A stretch of 16,149 nt of DNA. Origin: JBIOYL01 sp044870185. Its GTDB lineage: Bacteria > Actinomycetota > CALGFH01. Below the pieces are notes generated by a model that had not been told where the DNA came from, searched no databases, and saw only the letters and a program-made list of their open reading frames with translations. The stretch is taken from NCBI GenBank assembly GCA_044870185.1, contig JBIOYL010000454.1:1-16149 (forward strand), written 5' to 3'. Below are positions 1-8,619 of this stretch, piece after piece; positions within the stretch are counted from its first letter, which is position 1; each line of letters opens with the position of its first letter. Both the position numbers and the translations under genes were made by a program.

Positions 1-138
1 GAGCTGGCCGTGGACGTGCACTCGCTGCACTTCTTCGACCCCGACACAGGGCGCGGCATCGGCGAAGCCCCCGAAGACCGCCTCGAAAGCCACCCCCCCA
101 GCGGCAACGGCACGGGCAGCACCAGCACGTCCGGGTAG
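1..138 (+). CDS. Sugar ABC transporter ATP-binding protein, C-terminal end (partial)
   Basis: Only the last 45 codons of this gene are in the window; it runs in from the left edge and ends at TAG. The visible residues include SLHFFDPDTGRGIGEAP. This matches the closing strand of the regulatory (TOBE/OB-like) domain of MalK/UgpC/MsmK-type ATPases, which commonly end in a motif like 'LHLFDPETGEAI'. No Walker motifs are visible because the nucleotide-binding domain lies outside the window. A low-complexity tail rich in Ser, Gly and Thr follows. The gene lies 55 bp upstream of the GH32 gene on the same strand, so the two may be co-transcribed. If so, a second sugar importer lies to the left, separate from the - strand operon at 1173-5513. 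The assignment rests on a short C-terminal motif only. Confidence 0.7.
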   Translation, partial: ELAVDVHSLHFFDPDTGRGIGEAPEDRLESHPPSGNGTGSTSTSG

Positions 139-193
139 CCACCTGCGCTGCTCCGGCGCCGTCCGCCGTCCGCAACGGGCCCACGTCACCTCG

Positions 194-1183
194 ATGAGCC
201 TGCGGCTGCCCGACCACTGGGTCTGGGACTTCTGGTTCGCGCAAGACGGCGACGACGTGCACGTGTTCTTCCTGCACGCGCCCCGTGACGTCGGCCATCC
301 GGAGCTGCGCCACGCCCACGCCCGGATCGGCCATGCCGTGTCACGCGACCTATGGACTTGGGAGGTCCTGCCCACGGCGCTCGGCCCCGGCCCGCCGGGC
401 GCCTTCGACGACCTGGCCACCTGGACCGGGAGCGCGCTCGGCGTCAACGGTCGCTGGCACATGTTCTACACCGGGATCTCGACCCGTGAGGACGGCGCCG
501 TGCAGCGGGTCGGGCTGGCCACCTCCGACGACCTGCTCCGGTGGCAGCGGCAGGGCGTGCTGGTCGAGGCGGACCCGCGCTGGTACGAGCAGCGCGGCCC
601 GGACACCCCTGACGAGACCTGGCGGGACCCGTGGGTGTTCTGGGACGGGCCCAGCCGCAGCTTCCACATGCTGCTCACCGCCCGAGCCAACCACGGCCCG
701 GTCCACGGGCGCGGCGTGATCGGCCACGCATGGTCGCCGGACCTGCGCACCTGGGAGGTGGGCCCGCCCCTGTTCGGGCCGGCCGGCCTCCACGACCTGG
801 AGGTGCCGCAGCTCGCCCGCGTCGGCGGCCGCTGGCGCATCCTGTTCAGCTGCAGCGCGCCGCCGCACGCCCACGACCCGACGCGGCCCGCCCGGCCCCG
901 GCCCGCCCGGCCGGGCCTTGACGGTCCCCACTACCTGGTCTCCACGCAGAAGTTCGGCCCGTACGCCCCGGCCCGCACGGCATTGCTCGTCGGCGACGCC
1001 CCGAGCCGGTACTACGCCGGGCGGCTCATCCGGCGGCACGGCGCCTGGTGCTTCCTGGCCTGGCGACGCCACGACGGCGACGGACGCTTCCTCGGCGAGC
1101 TCAGCGACCCGATGCCGCTCACCGTCCATGCCGACGGGTCACTGTCGGTGCAGCTGCCGGACCCCACCAGGCTCACCCCTTGA
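194..1183 (+). CDS. GH32-type glycoside hydrolase (beta-fructosidase-like), cytosolic
   Basis: This 329-residue protein has the five-bladed propeller signature of clan GH-J. WVWDFW (9-14) carries the probable nucleophile Asp12, WTGS follows at 77-80, RDP at 144-146 carries the transition-state Asp, and DLEVPQL (201-207) carries the probable acid/base Glu203. Most GH32 enzymes have Glu-Cys-Pro at the last site; here it is Glu-Val-Pro. The blade motif S-x-D-L-x-x-W occurs three times (50-55, 111-117, 181-187). There is no signal peptide and no C-terminal beta-sandwich module, so it probably cleaves an imported fructoside or related sugar in the cytosol. The ATG at 194 is the first ATG in the open frame after the upstream stop, but it lacks a clear Shine-Dalgarno sequence. 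Residues 231-240 are a duplicated RPARP. The 3' end overlaps the convergent permease gene by 11 bp. The family is fairly clear; the substrate is unknown. Confidence 0.8.
   Translation: MSLRLPDHWVWDFWFAQDGDDVHVFFLHAPRDVGHPELRHAHARIGHAVSRDLWTWEVLPTALGPGPPGAFDDLATWTGSALGVNGRWHMFYTGISTREDGAVQRVGLATSDDLLRWQRQGVLVEADPRWYEQRGPDTPDETWRDPWVFWDGPSRSFHMLLTARANHGPVHGRGVIGHAWSPDLRTWEVGPPLFGPAGLHDLEVPQLARVGGRWRILFSCSAPPHAHDPTRPARPRPARPGLDGPHYLVSTQKFGPYAPARTALLVGDAPSRYYAGRLIRRHGAWCFLAWRRHDGDGRFLGELSDPMPLTVHADGSLSVQLPDPTRLTP
884..913 (+). repeat. 15-bp in-frame tandem duplication in the GH32 gene
   Basis: Two adjacent 15-bp units (884-898 and 899-913) differ only at the last base. They encode RPARP twice in a loop between the catalytic Glu blade and the last blade. 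This is one of several short tandem duplications in the window. Confidence 0.8.
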
Positions 1184-2024
1184 CCGCGCCCATGGTGAAG
1201 CCCTGGACGAAGCGGTCCAGGAGGAAGTTGTACGCGAGCGCCACCGGCACGGCGACGATCACCGCGGCGGCCATCAGCGACTGCCAGAAGAACACGTCGC
1301 CGCGCACCAGGTTGGTCGGCACGCCCACACTGACGGGCATGTGCGCCGAGCTGGCGACGAAGGCGAGCGCGTAGATGAACTCGTGCATGGTGAGGGTGAA
1401 GGCGAACACCACCACGGTGAAGATCCCGGGCAGGATCAGCGGCAGCACCGTGCGCGTGACCGCCTGCAGGCGGCTGTACCCGTCCACCTGCGCCTGCTCC
1501 TCGATGTCCCGTGGGATCGACTTGAAGAACCCGTTCAGCAGCCAGGTCGACAGCGGGATGGTGAAGGTCGGGTAGACGACCACGAGCGACCAGATGGAGT
1601 CCTGCAGCCGCAGGGACGCGACCATGCGCGACAGCGGGATGAACAGCAGCGTCGGCGGCACCAGGTAGACCAGGAAGATCGCCACCCCGAGCCGGCCACC
1701 CCAGCGTCCGGTGAGCCGCGCCAGCGCGTACGCGGCGGGCAGGCTGAACGCCAGGGTGATGAGCACCACCAGGACGCCGATCTCGACGGTGTTGCGCACG
1801 AAGGTGAGGTACGGCGTCTGCCCGAACAGCAGCCGCACGTGCTCGAGGGTCGGCGGCCGGTTGTACAGGAACGGGTTGCTGCCGGCGGTGTACAGGTCGG
1901 GGTCGGCCTTGAACATGGTGATGATCGCCCACAGGAACGGGAACGAAGCGAACAGGGCGAACACGCCGATCACGGTGTAGACGCCGGTCCGCGACCCGAC
2001 CCGGCGCGCGCCCGGCCCGGCCAT
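1173..2024 (-). CDS. Carbohydrate ABC transporter permease, MalG type (CUT1)
   Basis: This 283-residue inner-membrane protein has about six hydrophobic segments, starting with VYTVIGVFALFASFPFLWAI. The cytoplasmic EAA coupling loop is at residues 174-199 (IEEQAQVDGYSRLQAV, ending in VLPLILPG), which docks onto the ATPase. The short N-terminus before the first helix and the ending FVQGFTMGAVKG are typical of MalG/UgpE-like permeases. The ATG at 2024 lies 1 bp beyond the stop of the MalF-type gene. A strong Shine-Dalgarno GGAGGTGA (complement of about 2031-2038) sits inside the end of that gene, which supports coupled translation. It is the last gene of the operon, and its 3' end overlaps the convergent GH32 gene by 11 bp with no terminator between them. 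The family is secure; the transported sugar cannot be read from the sequence. Confidence 0.93.
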   Translation of the reverse strand: MAGPGARRVGSRTGVYTVIGVFALFASFPFLWAIITMFKADPDLYTAGSNPFLYNRPPTLEHVRLLFGQTPYLTFVRNTVEIGVLVVLITLAFSLPAAYALARLTGRWGGRLGVAIFLVYLVPPTLLFIPLSRMVASLRLQDSIWSLVVVYPTFTIPLSTWLLNGFFKSIPRDIEEQAQVDGYSRLQAVTRTVLPLILPGIFTVVVFAFTLTMHEFIYALAFVASSAHMPVSVGVPTNLVRGDVFFWQSLMAAAVIVAVPVALAYNFLLDRFVQGFTMGAVKG

Positions 2025-2025
2025 C

Positions 2026-2970
2026 TCAGCTCACCTCCGCCCGCTGGGCCAGACGCAGGATCAGCGCGGCCAGGCCCGCCAGCACCGGGAACATGAACAC
2101 CGCCACGGCCGCGCCCTGCGCCAGGCTGCCCCCGTTGATGCCCTGGTAGAACGCCCAGCTCGCGAGCACCTGGGTGGCGTTCTGCGGGCCACCGCCGGTG
2201 AGCACGTAGACCACGGTCATGTCGGTGAAGGTGAACACCACCCCGAACAGCACCGCCACGCCGGTGATCGGCAGCAGCAGCGGCAGCTCGATGTCCAGCA
2301 GCCGCCGCCAGAAGCCGGCCCCGTCCATCTCGGCCGCCTCCTTGATCTCGGAGGGGATCGACGTCATGCCGGCCAGCAGGATCACCGTGGCCAGTGGCAG
2401 CATGCGCCAGGTCTGCACGGCGATCACCGACCCCATGGCCAGGTCGGTCTTGCCGAGCCAGTACATGTGCCCGCCCTGCTGGATGAGGCCGAGGTGGGCG
2501 AGCACCCAGTCGATCGGGCTGAACAGCGAGTCCAGCATCCACAGCCAGGCGATCGTGCCGAGCGCGATCGGCGTGGTCCAGGGGAGCAGGATCAGGAAGC
2601 GGGCGAACCACTTGCCCTTGAAGTCGGTGCGCAGGGCGAACGCCAGCACGACCGACAGCACCACCACCAGCAGCTGGGAGACGACCGTGAACACCACCGT
2701 GTTCCGCAGCGAGCTGCGGAACACGGGATCGCCCAGGACGCTGCGGAAGGTGGCCAGGCCCACGAAGTGCAGCACCGGGCGGCCGGTGGTGATGTCGGTG
2801 AACGCGTACAGGATCGCCATCAGCAGCGGGAAGCCGACCAGGCCGAGCAGGTAGGCCACGGACGGCAGCAGCAGCAGCGGCCCGAGCAGCCCCTCCCGGT
2901 CGAGCAGGTAGCGCCGCGGCCGCTCCTGGAGCTCGCCGGCGACCGCGTCGCGCACCTTGGTGGCGGTCAT
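2026..2970 (-). CDS. Carbohydrate ABC transporter permease, MalF type (CUT1)
   Basis: This 314-residue membrane protein has about six transmembrane segments; the first is at roughly residues 29-57. The EAA loop is at 208-233 (EIKEAAEMDGAGFWRRLLDI, then ELPLLLP). With the MalG-type protein it would form the heterodimeric channel. The frame is open far upstream through the ATPase gene in another reading frame. The start is set at ATG 2970 because it gives a normal family length, overlaps the ATPase stop by 4 bp (ATGA), and is preceded by GGGAGGTG five bases upstream. Residues 257-268, rich in Gly and Thr, match the 'YxLTGGGPxxAT' segment common in MalF-like permeases. The overlap and near-contiguous stop and start imply translational coupling with both neighbours. 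Confidence 0.93.
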   Translation of the reverse strand: MTATKVRDAVAGELQERPRRYLLDREGLLGPLLLLPSVAYLLGLVGFPLLMAILYAFTDITTGRPVLHFVGLATFRSVLGDPVFRSSLRNTVVFTVVSQLLVVVLSVVLAFALRTDFKGKWFARFLILLPWTTPIALGTIAWLWMLDSLFSPIDWVLAHLGLIQQGGHMYWLGKTDLAMGSVIAVQTWRMLPLATVILLAGMTSIPSEIKEAAEMDGAGFWRRLLDIELPLLLPITGVAVLFGVVFTFTDMTVVYVLTGGGPQNATQVLASWAFYQGINGGSLAQGAAVAVFMFPVLAGLAALILRLAQRAEVS

Positions 2971-4013
2971 GCCCCCACCTCCCTCAGCGGCTGCGGCTCG
3001 ATCCGCTCGCCGCTTTGGGTGCTGAAGAAGCGCAGGTTGGCCGCGGCCACCGCGAAGGGTGCGGTGGTGCCCTCGTCGACCGGGGTCGTCACCGTGGACG
3101 GCAGCCGCGCGATCACCCGGTCGTCGCCGGAGATCTCGGGGACGGTGCCGTAGACGTAGCGGTCCGACCCGAGGTACTCGACCCGCCCCACGCGGAAGCC
3201 GAACCGCATCCGGCCGTCCCGCTCGCCCACCAGCTCCTCCGGCAGGAAGTGCTCCGGCCGGAAGCCGACCAGCGCGCCCCGCCACTCGAACAGGTTCATG
3301 GGCGGGGAGCCGACGAACGTGGCGACGAAGGTGTTCGCCGGGTGATGGTAGATCTCCCACGGCGTCCCGACCTGCTGCAACCGCCCGCGCTCCAGCACCG
3401 CGATGCGGTCGCCGAGGCCCATCGCCTCCACCTGGTCGTGGGTGACGTAGATGGTGGTGGTCCCCACCCGCCGCTGGAACTCCTTCAGCTCCTCGCGGGC
3501 CAGCGCGCGCAGCTTGGCGTCCAGGTTGGACAGGGGCTCGTCGAGCAGGAACACCTGCGGTTCGCGCACCAGCGCGCGTGCCAGCGCCACCCGCTGCCGC
3601 TCGCCGCCCGAGAGCTGGCGGGGCCGTTGCCGCAGCAGATGCTCGATGCCGAGCAGCGCGGCCGCCCAGCGGACCCGCCTGGCCTGCTCGTCCTTGTCCA
3701 CACCCCGGGCGACGAGCGGGAAGGCGATGTTCGCCTGCACCGTCTTGTGCGGATACAGGGCGTAGCTCTGGAAGACCATGGCGATCCGCCGGGCCCGCGG
3801 GGGCAGGTCGTTCACCACCCGCCCGCCGATCAGCACCGTGCCGCCGGTCGGCCGTTCCAGGCCGGCGATCATCCGCAGCAGCGTCGTCTTGCCGCACCCG
3901 GAGGGGCCGAGCAGCACCAGGTACTCGCCCTCCTCGGTGCGCAGGTCGATGCCGTCGACCGCCGGGTTGTCACCGAAGGTCTTCCGCAGGGCCCGAGTCT
4001 CCACCACCGCCAT
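2967..4013 (-). CDS. Sugar ABC transporter ATPase, MalK/UgpC type
   Basis: This 348-residue cytosolic protein drives the importer by ATP hydrolysis. It shows Walker A GPSGCGKTT (36-44), Q-loop Gln82, signature LSGGERQ (134-140), Walker B VFLLDEP (154-160) and switch His192. After about residue 235 comes the regulatory domain, with GFRPEHF and the closing strand NLRFFSTQSGERI. That final motif resembles the one in the partial ATPase at 1-138, so two MalK-type ATPases lie within 4 kb. The ATG at 4013 has a GAGGAG Shine-Dalgarno six bases upstream. Many actinobacterial CUT1 operons lack their own ATPase and share one MsmK; here the ATPase is encoded within the operon. Confidence 0.95.
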   Translation of the reverse strand: MAVVETRALRKTFGDNPAVDGIDLRTEEGEYLVLLGPSGCGKTTLLRMIAGLERPTGGTVLIGGRVVNDLPPRARRIAMVFQSYALYPHKTVQANIAFPLVARGVDKDEQARRVRWAAALLGIEHLLRQRPRQLSGGERQRVALARALVREPQVFLLDEPLSNLDAKLRALAREELKEFQRRVGTTTIYVTHDQVEAMGLGDRIAVLERGRLQQVGTPWEIYHHPANTFVATFVGSPPMNLFEWRGALVGFRPEHFLPEELVGERDGRMRFGFRVGRVEYLGSDRYVYGTVPEISGDDRVIARLPSTVTTPVDEGTTAPFAVAAANLRFFSTQSGERIEPQPLREVGA

Positions 4014-4036
4014 GTCGGCTCCTCGTCTCGGTCTCG

Positions 4037-4062
4037 CGCCGGGCGGCGCCAGCCGCCCGGCG
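4037..4062 (-). promoter_or_regulatory. Intercistronic hairpin between solute-binding protein and ATPase genes
   Basis: A perfect 10-bp inverted repeat (4037-4046 with 4053-4062) with a 6-base loop occupies the 87-bp gap after the solute-binding protein stop and before the ATPase start. There is no T-run after it, so it is not a classical intrinsic terminator. Such hairpins after binding-protein genes often protect the upstream message, or limit read-through, so that the binding protein is made in excess. That role is inferred. Confidence 0.5.
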
Positions 4063-4100
4063 AACCGGAGGGCCCAGGCCGAGTCCCCCAGGGCCCGGCC

Positions 4101-5513
4101 TCAGGCGCTGCCGCCTACCAGCCCCTGCTTGCGCCACTTCTGGAAGATCGCCTTGACCTGTGCCTCCGCTTTGGCCACCGCCTGCTTGGGCGGGGTGCCG
4201 CGGGCGGCGTCGGCCATCATGTTCGGCAGGACGAAGGTGTTGAACACCTCGCTCTCGGCCGCGTTGGCCGGGCCCGGATGGCCGACGTTGGTGCTCCAGC
4301 GGTCGGCGGTTTTGAGCAGCGCCAGCTTGTTCGCCGGCTGGGACTTGAACGGGTCGTTGTCCAACCATCCCGGCAGGCTCGACCAGGCGGCCGCCTTCTT
4401 GAAGGCGGAGAAGTCGTACAGCTCGGAGTTGTTGGCGACGTCGGCGGAGTGGTCCGCCAGGTAGAGCAGGAACTGCTTGGCCTTGTCCACGTTCTTGGCG
4501 AACTTGGGGATGAGGTAGCTGCGCACCACGTGCTCGGATGCCAGCGCGGTGCCGGTCGGGCCCTTGAGCGCGGGGACGAAGAAGACGTCGGCCGCCACCG
4601 TGGGGTTGGACTTCTGCGCGCTGCGGTAGGCGGAGATCGAGTTGAGGATGTAGGAGAGCTTGCCGGCGATCAGCCCCTGGTTGTTGGAGGCCGCGGTCCA
4701 GCTGAAGATCTCATCGGTCATGGACTGCTTGAACAGCCGCGCCATGTAGCCGACCGCGTCGATCACCTGCGGCGAGTTGAGCACCACGTTCTGCTGCGCG
4801 TCCTGGATCGAGCCCCCGAACGACCAGATGAGCGCCCGGGCCGCCATGTTGGAGTCGACCTCTTGGGACATGCCGATGCCGACCGGGATCTTCGCCTGGC
4901 GCTTGATCGCGGCGCCGCCCCGGGCCAGCTCCTCCCAGGTGGACGGGCCTGCTGGCAGGCCGACCTTCTCCCACTGGCTCTTGCGGTAGTCGCCCGGGTC
5001 CGGCGTCCAGGTGTGGCAGAAGCCGTAGTAGTGCTTGGTGGTCGGGTTGTAGCTCGACAGCCTGCAGAAGTCGAACTGCGCCCCGTGCCGCTTCTCCGCC
5101 TCCTGGACGACGTCGCTCAGGTCCAGCATGCTCCGCTCGACCGACGAGGCCGGCACGATCCACTCGATCAGGTCGTGGCCCTGGCCGGCGTTGATCTCCG
5201 CCGCGGTCCGCGCGGGCAGTTGTGCGTTGTCGATGTGATCGACCACCACGGTGATGCCGTTGTTCTGGCCCCACTGCTGCGCGAAGCCGTCGAACCACTT
5301 GTCGTACCGAGGGACGAAATGACTCCACTGCAGGATCCGGAGCTGCTTCCCGCCGCCGCCTCTGCCCGGCGAGCTTGCCGGCCCGGTGCACGCCCCCAGC
5401 ACGCCCGAACCTACCCCGGCAAGCGCGACCGTCCCCACCGTGGTCAGAAACTGGCGCCGGGAGATGCCGCCGGCCCCTTGGCGCTGCTGTTCTGGGTCCT
5501 CACCCTTGCCCAT
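4101..5513 (-). CDS. Extracellular sugar-binding lipoprotein (ABC solute-binding family 1), Tat signal
   Basis: This 470-residue protein is probably the cell-surface receptor of the importer. The N-terminus carries a twin-arginine motif SRRQFL (18-23), a hydrophobic stretch and a lipobox LGAC with the lipidated Cys at 42. This predicts export by the Tat pathway followed by lipid anchoring. The mature part begins with LRILQWSHFVPRYDKWF and reads like family 1 solute-binding proteins of CUT1 importers throughout. The frame is open a further 51 codons upstream. ATG 5513 is chosen because the signal peptide starts there and GGAG lies five bases upstream. It is the first gene of the operon, followed by a hairpin and the three importer genes. 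Homologues beginning with 'LQWSHFVP' are, as I recall, mostly of unknown substrate. Confidence 0.93.
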   Translation of the reverse strand: MGKGEDPEQQRQGAGGISRRQFLTTVGTVALAGVGSGVLGACTGPASSPGRGGGGKQLRILQWSHFVPRYDKWFDGFAQQWGQNNGITVVVDHIDNAQLPARTAAEINAGQGHDLIEWIVPASSVERSMLDLSDVVQEAEKRHGAQFDFCRLSSYNPTTKHYYGFCHTWTPDPGDYRKSQWEKVGLPAGPSTWEELARGGAAIKRQAKIPVGIGMSQEVDSNMAARALIWSFGGSIQDAQQNVVLNSPQVIDAVGYMARLFKQSMTDEIFSWTAASNNQGLIAGKLSYILNSISAYRSAQKSNPTVAADVFFVPALKGPTGTALASEHVVRSYLIPKFAKNVDKAKQFLLYLADHSADVANNSELYDFSAFKKAAAWSSLPGWLDNDPFKSQPANKLALLKTADRWSTNVGHPGPANAAESEVFNTFVLPNMMADAARGTPPKQAVAKAEAQVKAIFQKWRKQGLVGGSA

Positions 5514-5895
5514 CGTGTCTCCGCTCCCTGTGTTCGTGGCGGCCTCGAGCGCTTCGCGAGCGCTGCAGCGAACCGGGAGCCGGCGGGGCCCGGCCGTGCG
5601 CGGGGAGCGGGCGGGCTTGCGCCGATGCGTCCACGCGCCGCCCGCCTGGGCGGCGCGGGCCCGCATCCCATTCCGTTACCAGTTTGGTGAGCGTTTGTGA
5701 GCGCTCGCCAGCTGGTACCCCTGCGGTCAAGACCTGCAGCAGTTGGCAACCCCTCGAAAGTCGCTCACTGTGGTCGCGTCCGACTGGGAGCCAGGGCTCC
5801 CAAGACCATAGCACTGCAATTTGGTACCCGCGGTGGACGCCGCACAACCCCGCGGCCCGGCAGGGGCGACCGCCCGGGGGTCGGCCGCTCGGCGG
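5514..5895 (-). promoter_or_regulatory. 382-bp leader between cystathionine gamma-synthase and sugar-importer operon
   Basis: I see no convincing gene here. The stretch holds an operator-like dyad (5677-5717), a second perfect dyad, TGGGAGCC-AG-GGCTCCCA (5785-5802), and on the - strand a possible extended -10, TGCTATGGT, with the hexamer at 5805-5810. A TTGACC hexamer (complement of 5725-5730) could be a -35, but no fitting -10 lies 17 bp further on; the operator sits there instead. Neither dyad is followed by a T-run, so a terminator for the upstream gene is not evident. The promoter position is uncertain. Confidence 0.4.
5677..5717. promoter_or_regulatory. LacI-family-like operator dyad upstream of the sugar-importer operon
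   Basis: A large imperfect inverted repeat has arms 5677-5693 (TACCAG...GGTGAGCG) and 5702-5717 (CGCTCGCCAGCTGGTA). Inside it is the perfect palindrome GAGCGCTC (5699-5706). GTGAGCG also occurs twice, 10 bp (one helical turn) apart. Known LacI-family sugar repressors of actinobacteria bind sites of the type TGnGAGCGCTCnCA, so a LacI-type regulator is the best guess. No regulator gene lies in the window. Confidence 0.5.
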
Positions 5896-7065
5896 TTACC
5901 GGCGGGCCGCCGCGAGCGCCTGGGCGAGGTCGGCGACCAGGTCGTCGGGATGCTCGATCCCGACCGACAGGCGGATCAGGTCGGCCGGCACCTCGGCGTC
6001 GGTGCCGGCCACGCTCGCATGGGTCATCTCGCCCGGCAGCTCGATCAGGCTCTCGACCCCGCCGAGGCTCTCGGCCAGGGTGAACACCCTGGTCGCGGCG
6101 ACCAGGCGCCGGGCCGCCTCGACCCCGCCGGCCGGCCGGAACGACACCATGCCGCCGTACGCGGCCATCTGCCGGCTGGCCAGCGCATGGCCGGGGTCGG
6201 CGGGCAGGCCCGGGTAGTGGACCGCGGCCACGCCGGGCTGCTCGGCCAGGAAGCCGGCCACCCGCATGGCGTTGTGGCAGTGGGCGCGCATGCGCAGCGG
6301 CAGCGTCTTCACCCCGCGCAGGGTGAGCCAGCAGTCCATCGGCCCGGGCACGGCGCCGACCGCGTTCTGCAGGAACCTGGCCCGCCGGTACAGGGCGGGC
6401 AGACGGGTGACCAGCGCGCCGCCGACCACGTCGGAATGCCCGCCGAGGTACTTGGTGGCCGAGTGCACCACCACGTCGGCGCCGAGGTCCAGCGGACGCT
6501 GCAGGAACGGGGTGGCGAAGGTGTTGTCCACCACGCACAGCGCCCCGGCCGCGTGGGCGAGCTCGGCCGCGCCGGCGATGTCGACCACGCCGAGCAGCGG
6601 GTTGGTCGGCGTCTCCACCCAGACCAGCCTGGTCTCGGCGCGGATGGCCTGCTTGATCGCATCCAGGCTGGTCATGTCGACGGTGGTGAGCTCGAGCCCC
6701 CAGCCGGCGAACACGCGCGCCACGATCCGGTAGGTGCCGCCGTAGACGTCGCTGGACAGCACCAGGTGGTCGCCGGGCGAAAGGGTCTGCAGGATCGTGG
6801 CGATGGCGGCCATGCCGGAGGCGAAGCACAGCGCGCCACCCGGGCCGTCCGGACCGGCGCCCTCCAGCGCGCCGAGGCACGCCTCCAGGCCGGTGCGGGT
6901 CGGGTTGCCGGTCCGGGCGTACTCGTAGCCCTTGTGCCCGCCGACGCCCTCCTGCGCGAACGTCGAGGTCTGGTAGATCGGCGGGATGACCGCGCCGGTG
7001 GTCGGGTCAGGCTCGGAGCCGACGTGCACGGCCCTGGTCTCGAACTGCAGGTCACGGAAGGGCAT
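5896..7065 (-). CDS. metB: Cystathionine gamma-synthase / gamma-lyase family PLP enzyme
   Basis: This 389-residue cytosolic enzyme belongs to the Cys/Met-metabolism PLP family. YARTGNPT (49-56) supplies Tyr and Arg for cofactor phosphate binding, Asp180 in VVDNTF pairs with the pyridine nitrogen, and SATKY (202-206) carries Lys205, the PLP Schiff-base lysine. The family makes cystathionine from an activated homoserine plus cysteine (gamma-synthase) or splits it to cysteine (gamma-lyase); sequence motifs alone do not settle which. The position directly after cystathionine beta-synthase, as for Rv1077/Rv1079 in M. tuberculosis, suggests a transsulfuration pair. The open frame continues far upstream, but ATG 7065 gives the family N-terminus FETRAVHVG and has AGGA nine bases upstream. 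The 95-bp gap to the upstream gene holds tandem repeats. Confidence 0.92.
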   Translation of the reverse strand: MPFRDLQFETRAVHVGSEPDPTTGAVIPPIYQTSTFAQEGVGGHKGYEYARTGNPTRTGLEACLGALEGAGPDGPGGALCFASGMAAIATILQTLSPGDHLVLSSDVYGGTYRIVARVFAGWGLELTTVDMTSLDAIKQAIRAETRLVWVETPTNPLLGVVDIAGAAELAHAAGALCVVDNTFATPFLQRPLDLGADVVVHSATKYLGGHSDVVGGALVTRLPALYRRARFLQNAVGAVPGPMDCWLTLRGVKTLPLRMRAHCHNAMRVAGFLAEQPGVAAVHYPGLPADPGHALASRQMAAYGGMVSFRPAGGVEAARRLVAATRVFTLAESLGGVESLIELPGEMTHASVAGTDAEVPADLIRLSVGIEHPDDLVADLAQALAAARR

Positions 7066-7095
7066 GGATACCGGTCCTCGTGGGAGATGTCGGTG

Positions 7096-7160
7096 CGGTC
7101 GGCGCCCTGGGGCGGCGGTCGGCGGCCCCGGCTGGCCGTCGGCGGCCCTGGGGCTGGCGG

Positions 7161-7177
<17 letters not shown>
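7096..7177. repeat. Four imperfect tandem repeats of 20-22 bp at the CBS/metB junction
   Basis: Four adjacent units, 7096-7115, 7116-7135, 7136-7157 and 7158-7177, share the pattern (C/G)GTCGGCGGCCC(C/T)GG...(T/C)GG. The last unit overlaps the final codons and stop of the cystathionine beta-synthase gene. The others fill most of the gap before the metB Shine-Dalgarno. They probably arose by slipped-strand duplication. Confidence 0.7.
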
Positions 7178-8549
<1,372 letters not shown>

Positions 8550-8588
8550 GCAGCGGCTCCTCGTGCGCGCGGACCCGGCGATGTGCCG

Positions 8589-8594
8589 ATTCTA
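8589..8594 (-). promoter_or_regulatory. Possible -10 element of an internal promoter for cbs
   Basis: In the 70-bp mca-cbs gap the - strand reads TAGAAT, five of six matches to TATAAT, in otherwise very GC-rich DNA. It lies about 40 bp upstream of the cbs ATG. No good -35 is seen 16-18 bp upstream, so this is tentative. Confidence 0.3.
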
Positions 8595-8619
8595 CGGCCC
8601 GCCGCCTGGCCCGGCCGGG

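Noticed and set aside
3015..5690. Long + strand open frame (891 codons) across the importer operon
   Set aside because: It lies antisense to clearly recognisable ATPase and solute-binding genes, its translation is low-complexity and matches no family, and long antisense frames are expected at this GC content.
5514..5895. Small genes in the leader upstream of the sugar-importer operon
   Set aside because: Open frames there are extensions or shadows of neighbouring genes, with no ribosome site or recognisable motif.
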